From Clostridia bacterium (GTDB taxonomy: Bacteria > Bacillota > Clostridia > Oscillospirales > CAG-272), in NCBI GenBank assembly GCA_017415805.1, contig JAFQEC010000005.1:1-56596 (forward strand): a stretch of DNA of 56,596 nt, read 5' to 3'. The position numbers and the translations under genes are program-made. Positions 35,076-41,958 of the stretch are shown piece after piece (position 1 is the first letter of the stretch; every line of letters begins with the position of its first letter). Under the pieces are notes generated by a model that was not told the origin of the DNA, did not search any database, and saw only the letters and a list, made by a program, of their open reading frames with translations.

Positions 35076-36290
35076 TTACGCTTTGTATATCACTTTACCG
35101 TCCATAACGGTGAGCACACATTTTCCTTGCAGCTCCCAGCCCTCAAACGGGGTCGCCTTGCCCATCGACGCGAAGTCGGCGGGGTCCACGGTGAAGCTCT
35201 CGTTCAGATTCCACACCGAAAAATCGTTCCCCATCGGAATTCCAAACCGCCGCCGCGGATTTTCGACCAATGCCCGCAGCACCGTTTCCATCGGGAGCAC
35301 CCCTGTTTTGATCAGCTTGGTGTAGAGCACCGCAAACGCGGTCTCCAGCCCCACGACACCGAACGCGCTTTGCGCAAGCCCCCGCGCCTTTTCGGCAGCG
35401 GAGTGGGGGGCGTGATCGGTGGCGATGCAGTCGATCGTGCCGTCCCGCACGCCCTCGATGAGCGCGAGGCGGTCGGCCTCGGCACGCAGGGGCGGATTCA
35501 TCTTAAATCGCCCGTGCTCCTGCAGATCGGCATCGGTCATGGTGAGGTAGTGGGGGCCCGTTTCACAGGTGACGTCCAGCCCCTTGGCCTTGGCCGCGCG
35601 AATGAGCTCCACGCTCTCCTTTGTCGAGATGTGACAGACGTGATAGGCACAGCCGATCTCCTCGACCAGCGCGAGGTCGCGCGCGATCTGGCCGTACTCA
35701 CTCTCGGAGCAGATGCCGCGGTGTCCGTGCGCCTTAGCATAGTCTCCGTCGTGGATATAGCCGCCGCGCAGTAAGGAATTGTCCTCGCAGTGCGCCACAA
35801 TGATCGCGCCCAGCTCCTTGGCCTTGCGCATGGCGGCACGCATCATCCCGTCGCTCTGCACGCCCCGTCCGTCATCCGAGAAGCCCACTACAAAGGGGTT
35901 CATCCCCTCCAGATCCGCCATCTCCTCGCCACGCTCGCTCACCGTGATCGCGCCCAGCGGATAGACGCGGATGCACGCACCCTCGCGGATGCGGTCGAGC
36001 TGCGCTTGCAGATTCGCAAGGCTGTCGGGCACGGGGTTGAGATTCGGCATGGTGCACACCGCCGTGTAGCCCCCGCGCGCCGCCGCAAGAGAGCCCGTTT
36101 CCATGGTCTCTTTATAAGAAAAGCCCGGCTCTCTGAAATGTACGTGTACATCACAAAAGCCGGGTAAAACGGTATATGTGGGAAAATCAAAAGAGGAAAG
36201 AGAAGCCTCTGCGCCGTAACCGGTCGCGGGGGCAGAAAACAGAGCGAGCATTTCGGTGTTCGCGTGCTGCATTTCGTTGATCTTTTTCAT
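35076..36290 (-). CDS. pyrC: dihydroorotase
   Basis: A 404-residue amidohydrolase that cyclises carbamoyl aspartate to dihydroorotate. The metal motif is FCDVHVHFREPG near residue 75. Later blocks are FSDDGRGVQSDGMM, VAHCEDNSL, HISTKES and the catalytic ATDHAPHS. A DDG segment stands where some relatives carry a carboxylated lysine, as in the Bacillus/Aquifex type. The ATG at 36290 has AGGAGGG upstream. It is the first gene of the pyr operon, after the attenuator-like leader. The N-terminal ~45 residues have little conservation. Confidence 0.94.
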   Translation of the reverse strand: MKKINEMQHANTEMLALFSAPATGYGAEASLSSFDFPTYTVLPGFCDVHVHFREPGFSYKETMETGSLAAARGGYTAVCTMPNLNPVPDSLANLQAQLDRIREGACIRVYPLGAITVSERGEEMADLEGMNPFVVGFSDDGRGVQSDGMMRAAMRKAKELGAIIVAHCEDNSLLRGGYIHDGDYAKAHGHRGICSESEYGQIARDLALVEEIGCAYHVCHISTKESVELIRAAKAKGLDVTCETGPHYLTMTDADLQEHGRFKMNPPLRAEADRLALIEGVRDGTIDCIATDHAPHSAAEKARGLAQSAFGVVGLETAFAVLYTKLIKTGVLPMETVLRALVENPRRRFGIPMGNDFSVWNLNESFTVDPADFASMGKATPFEGWELQGKCVLTVMDGKVIYKA

Positions 36291-36307
36291 AGTTCCCTCC
36301 TGTTCCG

Positions 36308-36385
36308 AAAAAAGGGGGACGTGCCCGTGGCAAGCCCCTTTTCTATGCGGCTCGGATGACCGCCGAGTATTCCTCATTCTTGCCA
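36308..36385 (-). promoter_or_regulatory. attenuator-like leader of the pyr operon
   Basis: On the minus strand a terminator-like stem starts GAAAAGGGG and closes with CCCC before T6 (36308-36343, inner GCC/GGC pairs), 18 bases upstream of pyrC. The segment TGGCAAG earlier in the leader (36385-36379) can pair perfectly with CTTGCCA inside the terminator's left arm (36334-36328). This gives two mutually exclusive folds, as expected of transcription attenuation. A CTCGG/CCGAG hairpin lies between. Whether PyrR or another signal controls it cannot be seen here. Confidence 0.6.
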
Positions 36386-36406
36386 TTGATTTATTTATAA
36401 ATCAAT
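36385..36406 (-). promoter_or_regulatory. AT hairpin at the 5' end of the pyr transcript
   Basis: ATTGATTTA and TAAATCAAT (36385-36393 and 36398-36406) form a perfect 9-bp inverted repeat beginning about 8 bases downstream of the -10 box. It could be an operator or a 5' stabilising hairpin. Confidence 0.5.
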
Positions 36407-36413
36407 TTTTTAT

Positions 36414-36442
36414 ATTATAATACATGCGCGGCAAAATGTCAA
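36414..36442 (-). promoter_or_regulatory. consensus promoter of the pyr operon
   Basis: On the minus strand TTGACA (36442-36437) and TATAAT (36419-36414) are separated by 17 bases, a perfect sigma-A match. Confidence 0.9.
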
Positions 36443-36473
36443 GAGGAAAAACTCGGTTTTTCGATTTTTTCGG

Positions 36474-36882
36474 TGAATTTGTGCGCGCCTGTCTGCGAGG
36501 AGCAACGCCCCTCAATTGCCCCTGACGAAGAAAAACCGTGTAAGACAATGGCGCCCACCCTCGCCGATGGTGAGAGAAAAGAAAGCAAGGCGACGGCACA
36601 GTTTCCCTACGCCGAGCCGCTTTCAAGGAAGCAACGCCACCGTGCTCTCCCTCTGACAAAGAAAAACCGTGTAAGACAAGGCGCACCGGAGCACGCAGAT
36701 GACGGCGAACTTGACGTTCGCCGAATTTGCGCGCGAGGAGCAACGCCGCCGTATTTCCTCCCCTGACGAAGAAAAACCGTGTAAGACAAGGCGCACCGGA
36801 GCACGCAGATGACGGCGAACTTGGCGTTCGCCGAATTTGCGCGCGAGGAGCAACGCCGTATTACACGGTTTTTCAAAGTCAG
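36474..36882. repeat. family B structured element, 3.5-unit array
   Basis: A partial 3' half (about 36474-36510) is followed by units starting at 36530 (131 bases, diverged), 36661 (110 bases) and 36771. The last two are nearly identical: arm AAAAACCGTGTAA, box CAAGGCGCACCG, inner perfect hairpin GGCGAAC-TTGGC-GTTCGCC and box GAGGAGCAACGCCG. Only the last unit is followed by the matching arm TTACACGGTTTTT, with CTGAC/GTCAG pairing outside. GTCAG (36878-36882) contains the stop codon of the minus-strand EEP gene (36879-36881). This accounts for most of the 588-base gap between that gene and pyrC. Confidence 0.85.
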
Positions 36883-37670
36883 AATTCGAGGTCGACGTAC
36901 ACAGGGCAATGATCCGTCGCGTCAAGTGCCGGTTGATCGACCACGAACTTATAATCTACAACCTTGTAGTTGTCGGTCTTGCTACCGACGATGTGGTCAA
37001 GGGTGTTGGCTTCGTAGGGCTGTTCACTGATCACACCGTGGAAGTAGCCGTCCTCGCCACGCTTGGGGAAGCCGTGGTAGGAAGAAAACGTGGGCTTCTC
37101 GGGTGCGAGCGTAGCCAGATGAGCAAAGCCGCGCTTCTCAAACGTAGGGAATACGGTCGAGGTGGGACGGGTGTTCATATCGCCAAAGGCAAAGGTTGCA
37201 GCGCAGCTGCGCTTCTGCATCATATAGTTCATGCGCCAGGAGATCTGCTCGGCATGGAACTCGCGCACCTCATCGTACTGGGGGCCCGCACGGTGCACAA
37301 AGTGCGTGTTGCACACGCCGATGCGAAGACCCGTTTCGCGCTCCATCAGCACAGCCCACTGCACGTTCTTGGTAAGGTCGTCGGTGCAGGCAAGCTGCTC
37401 GAAGCCGCTGTGACGCACGTCGAAGCGCTCATCCTTGACAAACAGCACGTTGTAGTTGACCACGCCCTGGGGTGCATCGTTGAGAATACGGTAGCCCGCC
37501 TTCTGCATATTGGTCATCAGGGCGCTTGCGTGCCAGTTGGGCCACACCTCCTGCGTGCCGAGCACGTCAGGCTGATACTTCATATAAGTCTCAAAGAGCT
37601 GGTCCTCGCGGTGCTGCACCTCGTTGCCGAAAACGTCAGCCCAAATGTTGGACGTCATAATACGAATCAT
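36879..37670 (-). CDS. cytoplasmic EEP (endonuclease/exonuclease/phosphatase) family protein
   Basis: A 263-residue EEP-fold protein without a signal peptide. The motifs are MTSNIWAD (N of the first strand), DVLGTQEVW with the metal Glu, GVCNTHFVHRAG, FGDMNTRP, NTLDHIVGS and ATDHCPVYVD. It is closer in size to single-domain exonuclease III or sphingomyelinase-like relatives than to the two EEP lipoproteins at 17-21 kb. The substrate is unknown. It has its own promoter (37724-37752). Its stop codon lies within the outer stem of the family B array. Confidence 0.86.
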   Translation of the reverse strand: MIRIMTSNIWADVFGNEVQHREDQLFETYMKYQPDVLGTQEVWPNWHASALMTNMQKAGYRILNDAPQGVVNYNVLFVKDERFDVRHSGFEQLACTDDLTKNVQWAVLMERETGLRIGVCNTHFVHRAGPQYDEVREFHAEQISWRMNYMMQKRSCAATFAFGDMNTRPTSTVFPTFEKRGFAHLATLAPEKPTFSSYHGFPKRGEDGYFHGVISEQPYEANTLDHIVGSKTDNYKVVDYKFVVDQPALDATDHCPVYVDLEF

Positions 37671-37723
37671 GTCGATCCCCTCCTCAAATCCGTTGTTTTA
37701 TACGGCTGTGTGCCGTTTGCTTC

Positions 37724-37752
37724 ATTGTAGCACGCACAGCGCCCAATTTCAA
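37724..37752 (-). promoter_or_regulatory. promoter for the EEP gene
   Basis: On the minus strand TTGAAA (37752-37747) and TACAAT (37729-37724) are 17 bases apart. The spacer is GC-rich (GGGCGCTGTGCGTGC). Confidence 0.65.
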
Positions 37753-37821
37753 GCATTTTTTGCAAAAAAGCGTAATTTTTCACGCCAACGGTGCGACACG
37801 GGAACTTTCTTTGTTTTTATG

Positions 37822-38022
37822 TCAATTGCCGTCCAACAGCTCGGAGATCACGGCCAGCACCTTATCGTGACAGCCGCCGCAGCCCGTGGAGCAGTGCGTG
37901 ACCTGCTGCACGCTCTCAAACGCGGCCAGCACGTCGTCAAAGTGCTCATGCATGTGCAGGGCATCCTCAATATCGCCGTAGCGAACCTGCTCACAGTGAC
38001 ATACTACATAATTTTCTTTCAT
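37822..38022 (-). CDS. BFD-like [2Fe-2S]-binding protein
   Basis: A 66-residue protein of the bacterioferritin-associated ferredoxin type. The four cluster cysteines are in VVCHCEQV (CxC) and CSTGCGGC (Cx2C in the second half). Small stand-alone BFD domains move electrons or iron. It follows the flavin reductase-rubredoxin gene by 12 bases, so the two likely form one redox unit. Confidence 0.88.
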   Translation of the reverse strand: MKENYVVCHCEQVRYGDIEDALHMHEHFDDVLAAFESVQQVTHCSTGCGGCHDKVLAVISELLDGN

Positions 38023-38034
38023 AATACTCTCTCC

Positions 38035-38646
38035 TTATTTCAATTCTTCAAAATCAGCCGCGCCGTGCTTGCACCACGGGCAGATAAAATCCTCGGGCAG
38101 GGGGTCTCCCTCGTAAACGTAGCCGCAGATCTTGCATACATAGCCCTTCTTTTTTGCGGGAGCGGGCTTGGGCTTGACGTTGGCGTGGTAGTAGGCGTAG
38201 GTCATGCTCTCAGCATCCGATACCACCTGCGCATCGGTGAGCGCGCAAATGAACATACCGTGCGAGCCGAGGTCCACATACTGCTCGACCGTGAGCGAGA
38301 GGACCGCATTGATATAGCGCGGCAGCATCACAAGGCCGTTGGCGGTGCGTTGCGGTGTGCAATCCGCGAATTTATCCACGTCGCGTCCGCTTTGAAAGCC
38401 GAACACCTCAAAGACCTTGAACGGGGCCTCGGTCGAGAGGCAGTTGACGTTCAGAATACCGCTGTTTTTGATCACGTCGTGCGAGTAATTGCGTTTGTTG
38501 ATCGCCACCGCCACGCGGCTTGGCGCATCGGTCACCTGCATCACGGTGTTGACGATCAGGCCGTTGTCCCGCACGCCGTCGTGCGAGGTGACCACGTAAA
38601 GCCCGTAGCCCAGCTTGAACAATGCCTTTGGATCATAGTTTCCCAT
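38035..38646 (-). CDS. flavin reductase-rubredoxin fusion (high molecular weight rubredoxin)
   Basis: A 203-residue fusion. Residues ~1-155 are a flavin reductase-like FMN-binding barrel (YGLYVVTSHDG, VAVAINKRNYSHDVIK, FQSGRDVDKF). After a Lys/Pro linker, ~45 residues form a rubredoxin with CKICGYVYEGDP and CPWCKHGAADF, the two CxxC iron-binding pairs. Similar Hrb proteins in acetogens reduce flavodiiron proteins and help detoxify oxygen or nitric oxide. With the BFD gene behind it, an electron carrier role in an anaerobe is likely. Confidence 0.92.
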   Translation of the reverse strand: MGNYDPKALFKLGYGLYVVTSHDGVRDNGLIVNTVMQVTDAPSRVAVAINKRNYSHDVIKNSGILNVNCLSTEAPFKVFEVFGFQSGRDVDKFADCTPQRTANGLVMLPRYINAVLSLTVEQYVDLGSHGMFICALTDAQVVSDAESMTYAYYHANVKPKPAPAKKKGYVCKICGYVYEGDPLPEDFICPWCKHGAADFEELK

Positions 38647-38719
38647 AAAGCCCTCCCAAATTGCGCCGCCCTGCGGCGTGTTCTTCGTTTATAGTATACC
38701 TGATTTTTCCTGCAAAGTC

Positions 38720-38735
38720 TGTTGAAAATTCAACA
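38720..38735. promoter_or_regulatory. inverted repeat upstream of the rubredoxin fusion
   Basis: TGTTGAA-AA-TTCAACA, two 7-base arms around AA, lies about 75 bases upstream of the start and about 20 bases from a TATACT at 38698-38693 (minus strand). It could be a regulator site. Confidence 0.4.
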
Positions 38736-38860
38736 AACTAAATTTTTTCTTTTCGCGCGCCTCATCGCACTGCCTTAAAGCAACGAGAGAGCAAGCGCAC
38801 TTACTCTCCCTGCTGTAAAATTATGAATTGGCCAAATGTTCAGTTATACCCCCACAGAGC

Positions 38861-39859
38861 TCATTCCCATTCGATCGTACCGGTGGGCTTGGGCGTGAGA
38901 TCGTACAGCACGCGGTTGATGCCTGTGACCTCGGCGGTGATGCGCGCGGTGATCTTGTGCAGCACGGCGTAGGGGATCTCCTCAATGGTGGCGGTCATCG
39001 CATCGGTGGTGTTGACCGCGCGGATGATCGCGGGCCAGCCCTCGTAGCGGCTCTCGTCCTTCACGCCGACGCTCTTGACGTCGGGCACGGCGATGAAATA
39101 CTGCCACACCTTGCCCGCAAGGCCCGCGTTGTCAAACTCCTCGCGCAGGATGGCATCGGCCTCACGCAGGGCGTGCAGACGGTCACGCGTGATCGCGCCA
39201 AGGCAGCGCACGCCAAGACCGGGGCCGGGGAACGGCTGACGGTAGACCATAGCGTGGGGCAGACCCAGCGCCTCGCCGACCACGCGCACCTCGTCCTTGA
39301 ACAACAGCTTGATGGGCTCGACCAGCGCCATCTTCATCTCCTCGGGAAGGCCCCCCACATTGTGGTGCGACTTAACGGCCTTTTTGCCCTCGGCTTGCTT
39401 GATGCTCTCCAGAATATCGGGATAGATCGTGCCCTGTGCGAGGAAATCAATGCCCTCGAGCTTCGAGGACTCCTCGTCAAACACCTTAATAAATTCAGCA
39501 CCGATGATCTTTCTCTTGCGCTCGGGGTCACTCACGCCCGCGAGCAGATCCAGGAAGCGATCGGTCGCATCGACGTAGACGAGGTTCGCGTCCAGCTCCT
39601 TGCCGAACACCTCGATGACCTGCTCGGACTCGCCCTTGCGCATCAGACCGTGATTGACATGTACGCAGACAAGCTGACGGCCGATGGCCTTGATGAGCAG
39701 CGCGGCAACCACCGAGCTGTCTACGCCGCCCGAGAGTGCCAGCAGCACCTTTTTGTCGCCCACCTGGGCGCGCACGGCGGCCACCTGCTCGGCAATAAAT
39801 TGCTCTGCCTGGGCGAGCGTTTTGATACGAGCCATGGATTCGGGTCTCACATCATTCAT
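38861..39859 (-). CDS. guaA: GMP synthase, ATP-pyrophosphatase and dimerisation part only
   Basis: A 332-residue protein equal to the C-terminal two-thirds of bacterial GuaA. It has the ATP-PPase P-loop LLALSGGVDSSVVAALL, the HVNHGLMRKGE and LAQGTIYPDILES stretches, and the C-terminal end PKPTGTIEWE. The usual N-terminal glutamine amidotransferase domain (about 190 residues) is absent, as in archaeal split enzymes. It would need a separate amidotransferase subunit, or free ammonia, to make GMP from XMP. The first ATG (39859) has GGAGG about 9 bases upstream. The promoter is at 39929-39957. Confidence 0.93.
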   Translation of the reverse strand: MNDVRPESMARIKTLAQAEQFIAEQVAAVRAQVGDKKVLLALSGGVDSSVVAALLIKAIGRQLVCVHVNHGLMRKGESEQVIEVFGKELDANLVYVDATDRFLDLLAGVSDPERKRKIIGAEFIKVFDEESSKLEGIDFLAQGTIYPDILESIKQAEGKKAVKSHHNVGGLPEEMKMALVEPIKLLFKDEVRVVGEALGLPHAMVYRQPFPGPGLGVRCLGAITRDRLHALREADAILREEFDNAGLAGKVWQYFIAVPDVKSVGVKDESRYEGWPAIIRAVNTTDAMTATIEEIPYAVLHKITARITAEVTGINRVLYDLTPKPTGTIEWE

Positions 39860-39928
39860 ATATTTGAACCTCCAAAAGGATTTTGAAAAAATCAGCGGTG
39901 CGTTGCCCGCACGGAGATTTTATACTTT

Positions 39929-39957
39929 ATTATAACACTCGCGCACGCGATGTGCAA
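39929..39957 (-). promoter_or_regulatory. promoter for guaA
   Basis: On the minus strand TTGCAC (39957-39952) and TATAAT (39934-39929) are 17 bases apart. The spacer is an alternating CG/CA/TG run. Confidence 0.78.
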
Positions 39958-40062
39958 GAGTTTTTTTCGACATTTTTTCGGTCAATTTTGCCGAATTTGC
40001 AACACATCTCCCTGCCCTGCCTTGAAATTTGTACCGTGAACGAAAAAACGCGCCCGAGGGAA

Positions 40063-40092
40063 TTGACAAACAGGCCAAATAAAGGGTATAAT
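40063..40092 (+). promoter_or_regulatory. consensus promoter for holA
   Basis: TTGACA (40063-40068) and TATAAT (40087-40092) are 18 bases apart, 32 bases upstream of the start. Confidence 0.82.
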
Positions 40093-40124
40093 GAAAGGAG
40101 ATAAATCGGGAAGGGGGCGAGCCT

Positions 40125-41159
40125 GTGCACGAGATCATCCGTGAAGCGGACTACCGCAAGCGCATCGGCAAGAGTGCGGGCACGGCCTTTTTGTTTTTTG
40201 GCAAGGAGGATTATCTCAAGGCGGCCGCATTGCGCGCCACGCGCGAGGCGATCTGCCCCGACCCCTCCTTTGCGGTCTTCAACGATATCGCCATTGACGC
40301 GCTGGATTTTGAGCCCGACCGACTGCTGGACGCCATGACCCCGCCCCCCATGATGGCGGACGAGCGTCTGATCGTGCTGCGCGGCTTTGACTTCACGGCC
40401 ATGCGCGCCGCCGAGGTCGATGCCCTGCTCGAGGCACTGTCGGCACTGCCCGAATACCCTTACAACACCGTGATCGTCTCGGTCGCGGCCGGGGCTCTTG
40501 ACGAGGGGTATCTGCCCAAGCGACCCTCCGCCACGCTCAAAAAGCTGGCAACGGTACTGGAGCCCGTGCGCTTTGAGACGCCGAGCGATGCGCGCCTCGC
40601 GGTCTGGGCGGGCAAGCACTTCGCGCACCACGGCGTCCGTGTCTCACAGGAGGACTGCGCGTTTCTCGTATCGTTTGTGGGGCAAAGCATGTTCGTGCTG
40701 GCAAACGAGATCGAAAAGCTCTCCTATTACGCCCTGTCAACGGGAAAGGATCATATCACCGCCGCGGACATTCGCACCGTGGCCGTGCCCGTGGTGGCCG
40801 CCGATGCCTTTGCGCTCTCGAATGCGATCCTCGCGGGTCGGTCGCGCGATGCGCTGGACGCACTGGCCGTAATGAAATTTGAGCGCATCGAGCCCACCGT
40901 GGTGCTCGCAGAGCTCTCGCGCACGCTCTCGGACATGCAGGCCGTTCGCATCCTGCTGGACGCGGGGCGCACCATCCGCGAGGCCGCGGACGTCCTCAAG
41001 CTTCACGAATATAAGGCGGGGCTGCTCGCCAAGGCCGCCACGCGCACCGAGCCCGCGCGCCTTGCGCGCGCCGTACGCCTCTCGGCCGAGGCCGATGCCA
41101 CGCTCAAGCGCGCATCGGGCGATTACGGTGCCATCGAACGGCTCATTTGCGCGCTGTAG
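40125..41159 (+). CDS. holA: DNA polymerase III subunit delta
   Basis: A 344-residue clamp-loader subunit. It starts with a stretch seen in HolA proteins (FLFFGKEDYLKAAALRAT), then a VFNDIAIDALDFEP region, ERLIVLRG, LKKLATVLEPVRFE, and a middle block LVSFVGQSMFVLANEIEKLSYY, with the helical C-terminal oligomerisation domain (DAFALSNAILAGRSRDALDAL). It opens the sliding clamp during loading. The start is GTG after GGGGG. It is alone after its own promoter. Confidence 0.88.
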   Translation: MHEIIREADYRKRIGKSAGTAFLFFGKEDYLKAAALRATREAICPDPSFAVFNDIAIDALDFEPDRLLDAMTPPPMMADERLIVLRGFDFTAMRAAEVDALLEALSALPEYPYNTVIVSVAAGALDEGYLPKRPSATLKKLATVLEPVRFETPSDARLAVWAGKHFAHHGVRVSQEDCAFLVSFVGQSMFVLANEIEKLSYYALSTGKDHITAADIRTVAVPVVAADAFALSNAILAGRSRDALDALAVMKFERIEPTVVLAELSRTLSDMQAVRILLDAGRTIREAADVLKLHEYKAGLLAKAATRTEPARLARAVRLSAEADATLKRASGDYGAIERLICAL

Positions 41160-41209
41160 TCGAATCCTGCGGATTCGGCGTCGATATGCGCCGCTTGCGC
41201 GCCGCGGGA

Positions 41210-41260
41210 CACCTCATCCGTCACACGTAGGTGTGACACCTTCCCCTCGAAGGGGAAGGC
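41210..41260. repeat. family A double-hairpin repeat
   Basis: CACCTCATCCGTC, then a perfect ACAC-GTAG-GTGT hairpin, then CCTTCCCCTCGAAGGGGAAGG. It occupies the gap between holA and the phosphoribosyltransferase. Confidence 0.75.
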
Positions 41261-41326
41261 AAGAAAGCGTGCGATCGCTACGCATATCCCGCGGCCAAGC
41301 AGGGACGGATTGACACAAAGTGAGCC

Positions 41327-41354
41327 TTGACTTTCGGCCAAATACATGTATAAT
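41327..41354 (+). promoter_or_regulatory. promoter for the phosphoribosyltransferase-aspS operon
   Basis: TTGACT (41327-41332) and TATAAT (41349-41354) are 16 bases apart, 33 bases upstream of the start codon. A second TTGACA at 41310-41315 is too far away. Confidence 0.7.
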
Positions 41355-41386
41355 ATAATATTGAAATACCGTGTGAGGAGGGTGTT

Positions 41387-41944
41387 ATGAAAGCCTATCC
41401 CATGACCATTGCGGGCGTGCAGCGTGCGCTGCCGCTTTGCCCACTGAACAAGGACCTGCAAATCGGCGCATTCGTGATCTTCGGCGATCCCGAGCTCACC
41501 ACCGCCTGCGCCAAGGCGCTGCTCGCACGCGCCCCCGCATACGATTATCTCATCACCGCCGAGGCCAAGGGCATTCCGCTGGTGCACGAGATGGCGCGTC
41601 TTGCAGGCAACCAAAAATATTTTCTGGCACGCAAATCCCCCAAGCTCTACATGACGGGGGTGCTCAAGGTGACGGTCCACTCGATCACCACCGAGAAGGT
41701 GCAAACGCTCTATCTCGATACCGCCGACGCGGAGCTGATGCGCGGCAAGCGCATTCTGATCGTGGACGACGTAATCTCCACGGGCGAGTCACTGCACGCC
41801 ATTGAGGAGCTGGTACGTCAAGCGGGCGGCAACATCTGCGGCCGTATGGCGATCCTCGCCGAGGGTGACGCCACGACGCGTGACGATCTGATCTATCTGG
41901 AAAAGCTGCCCCTGTTCAACGCCAAGGGCGAGCCGATCAACTGA
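41387..41944 (+). CDS. adenine phosphoribosyltransferase-like protein
   Basis: A 185-residue type I phosphoribosyltransferase. The PRPP-binding motif is ILIVDDVISTGESLHA (about 124-139). An earlier DYLITAEAKGIPLVHEMA block resembles the apt/PurR-type segment that recognises adenine or PRPP. The substrate is uncertain; it may be a salvage enzyme or a PRPP-sensing relative. GAGGAGGG precedes the ATG. It lies 14 bases before aspS, an odd pairing whose significance I cannot see. Confidence 0.83.
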   Translation: MKAYPMTIAGVQRALPLCPLNKDLQIGAFVIFGDPELTTACAKALLARAPAYDYLITAEAKGIPLVHEMARLAGNQKYFLARKSPKLYMTGVLKVTVHSITTEKVQTLYLDTADAELMRGKRILIVDDVISTGESLHAIEELVRQAGGNICGRMAILAEGDATTRDDLIYLEKLPLFNAKGEPIN

Positions 41945-41958
41945 AAGGAAACAAAAGC

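Noticed and set aside
32664..35774. A 1036-residue plus-strand open frame over carB and pyrC
   Set aside because: It is a shadow of conserved minus-strand genes; composition is typical of an antisense reading of GC-rich DNA.
36474..36882. The tandem repeats as a CRISPR array
   Set aside because: Units are 107-131 bases, contiguous without unique spacers, and lack short direct repeats of 24-40 bases; no cas gene is near.
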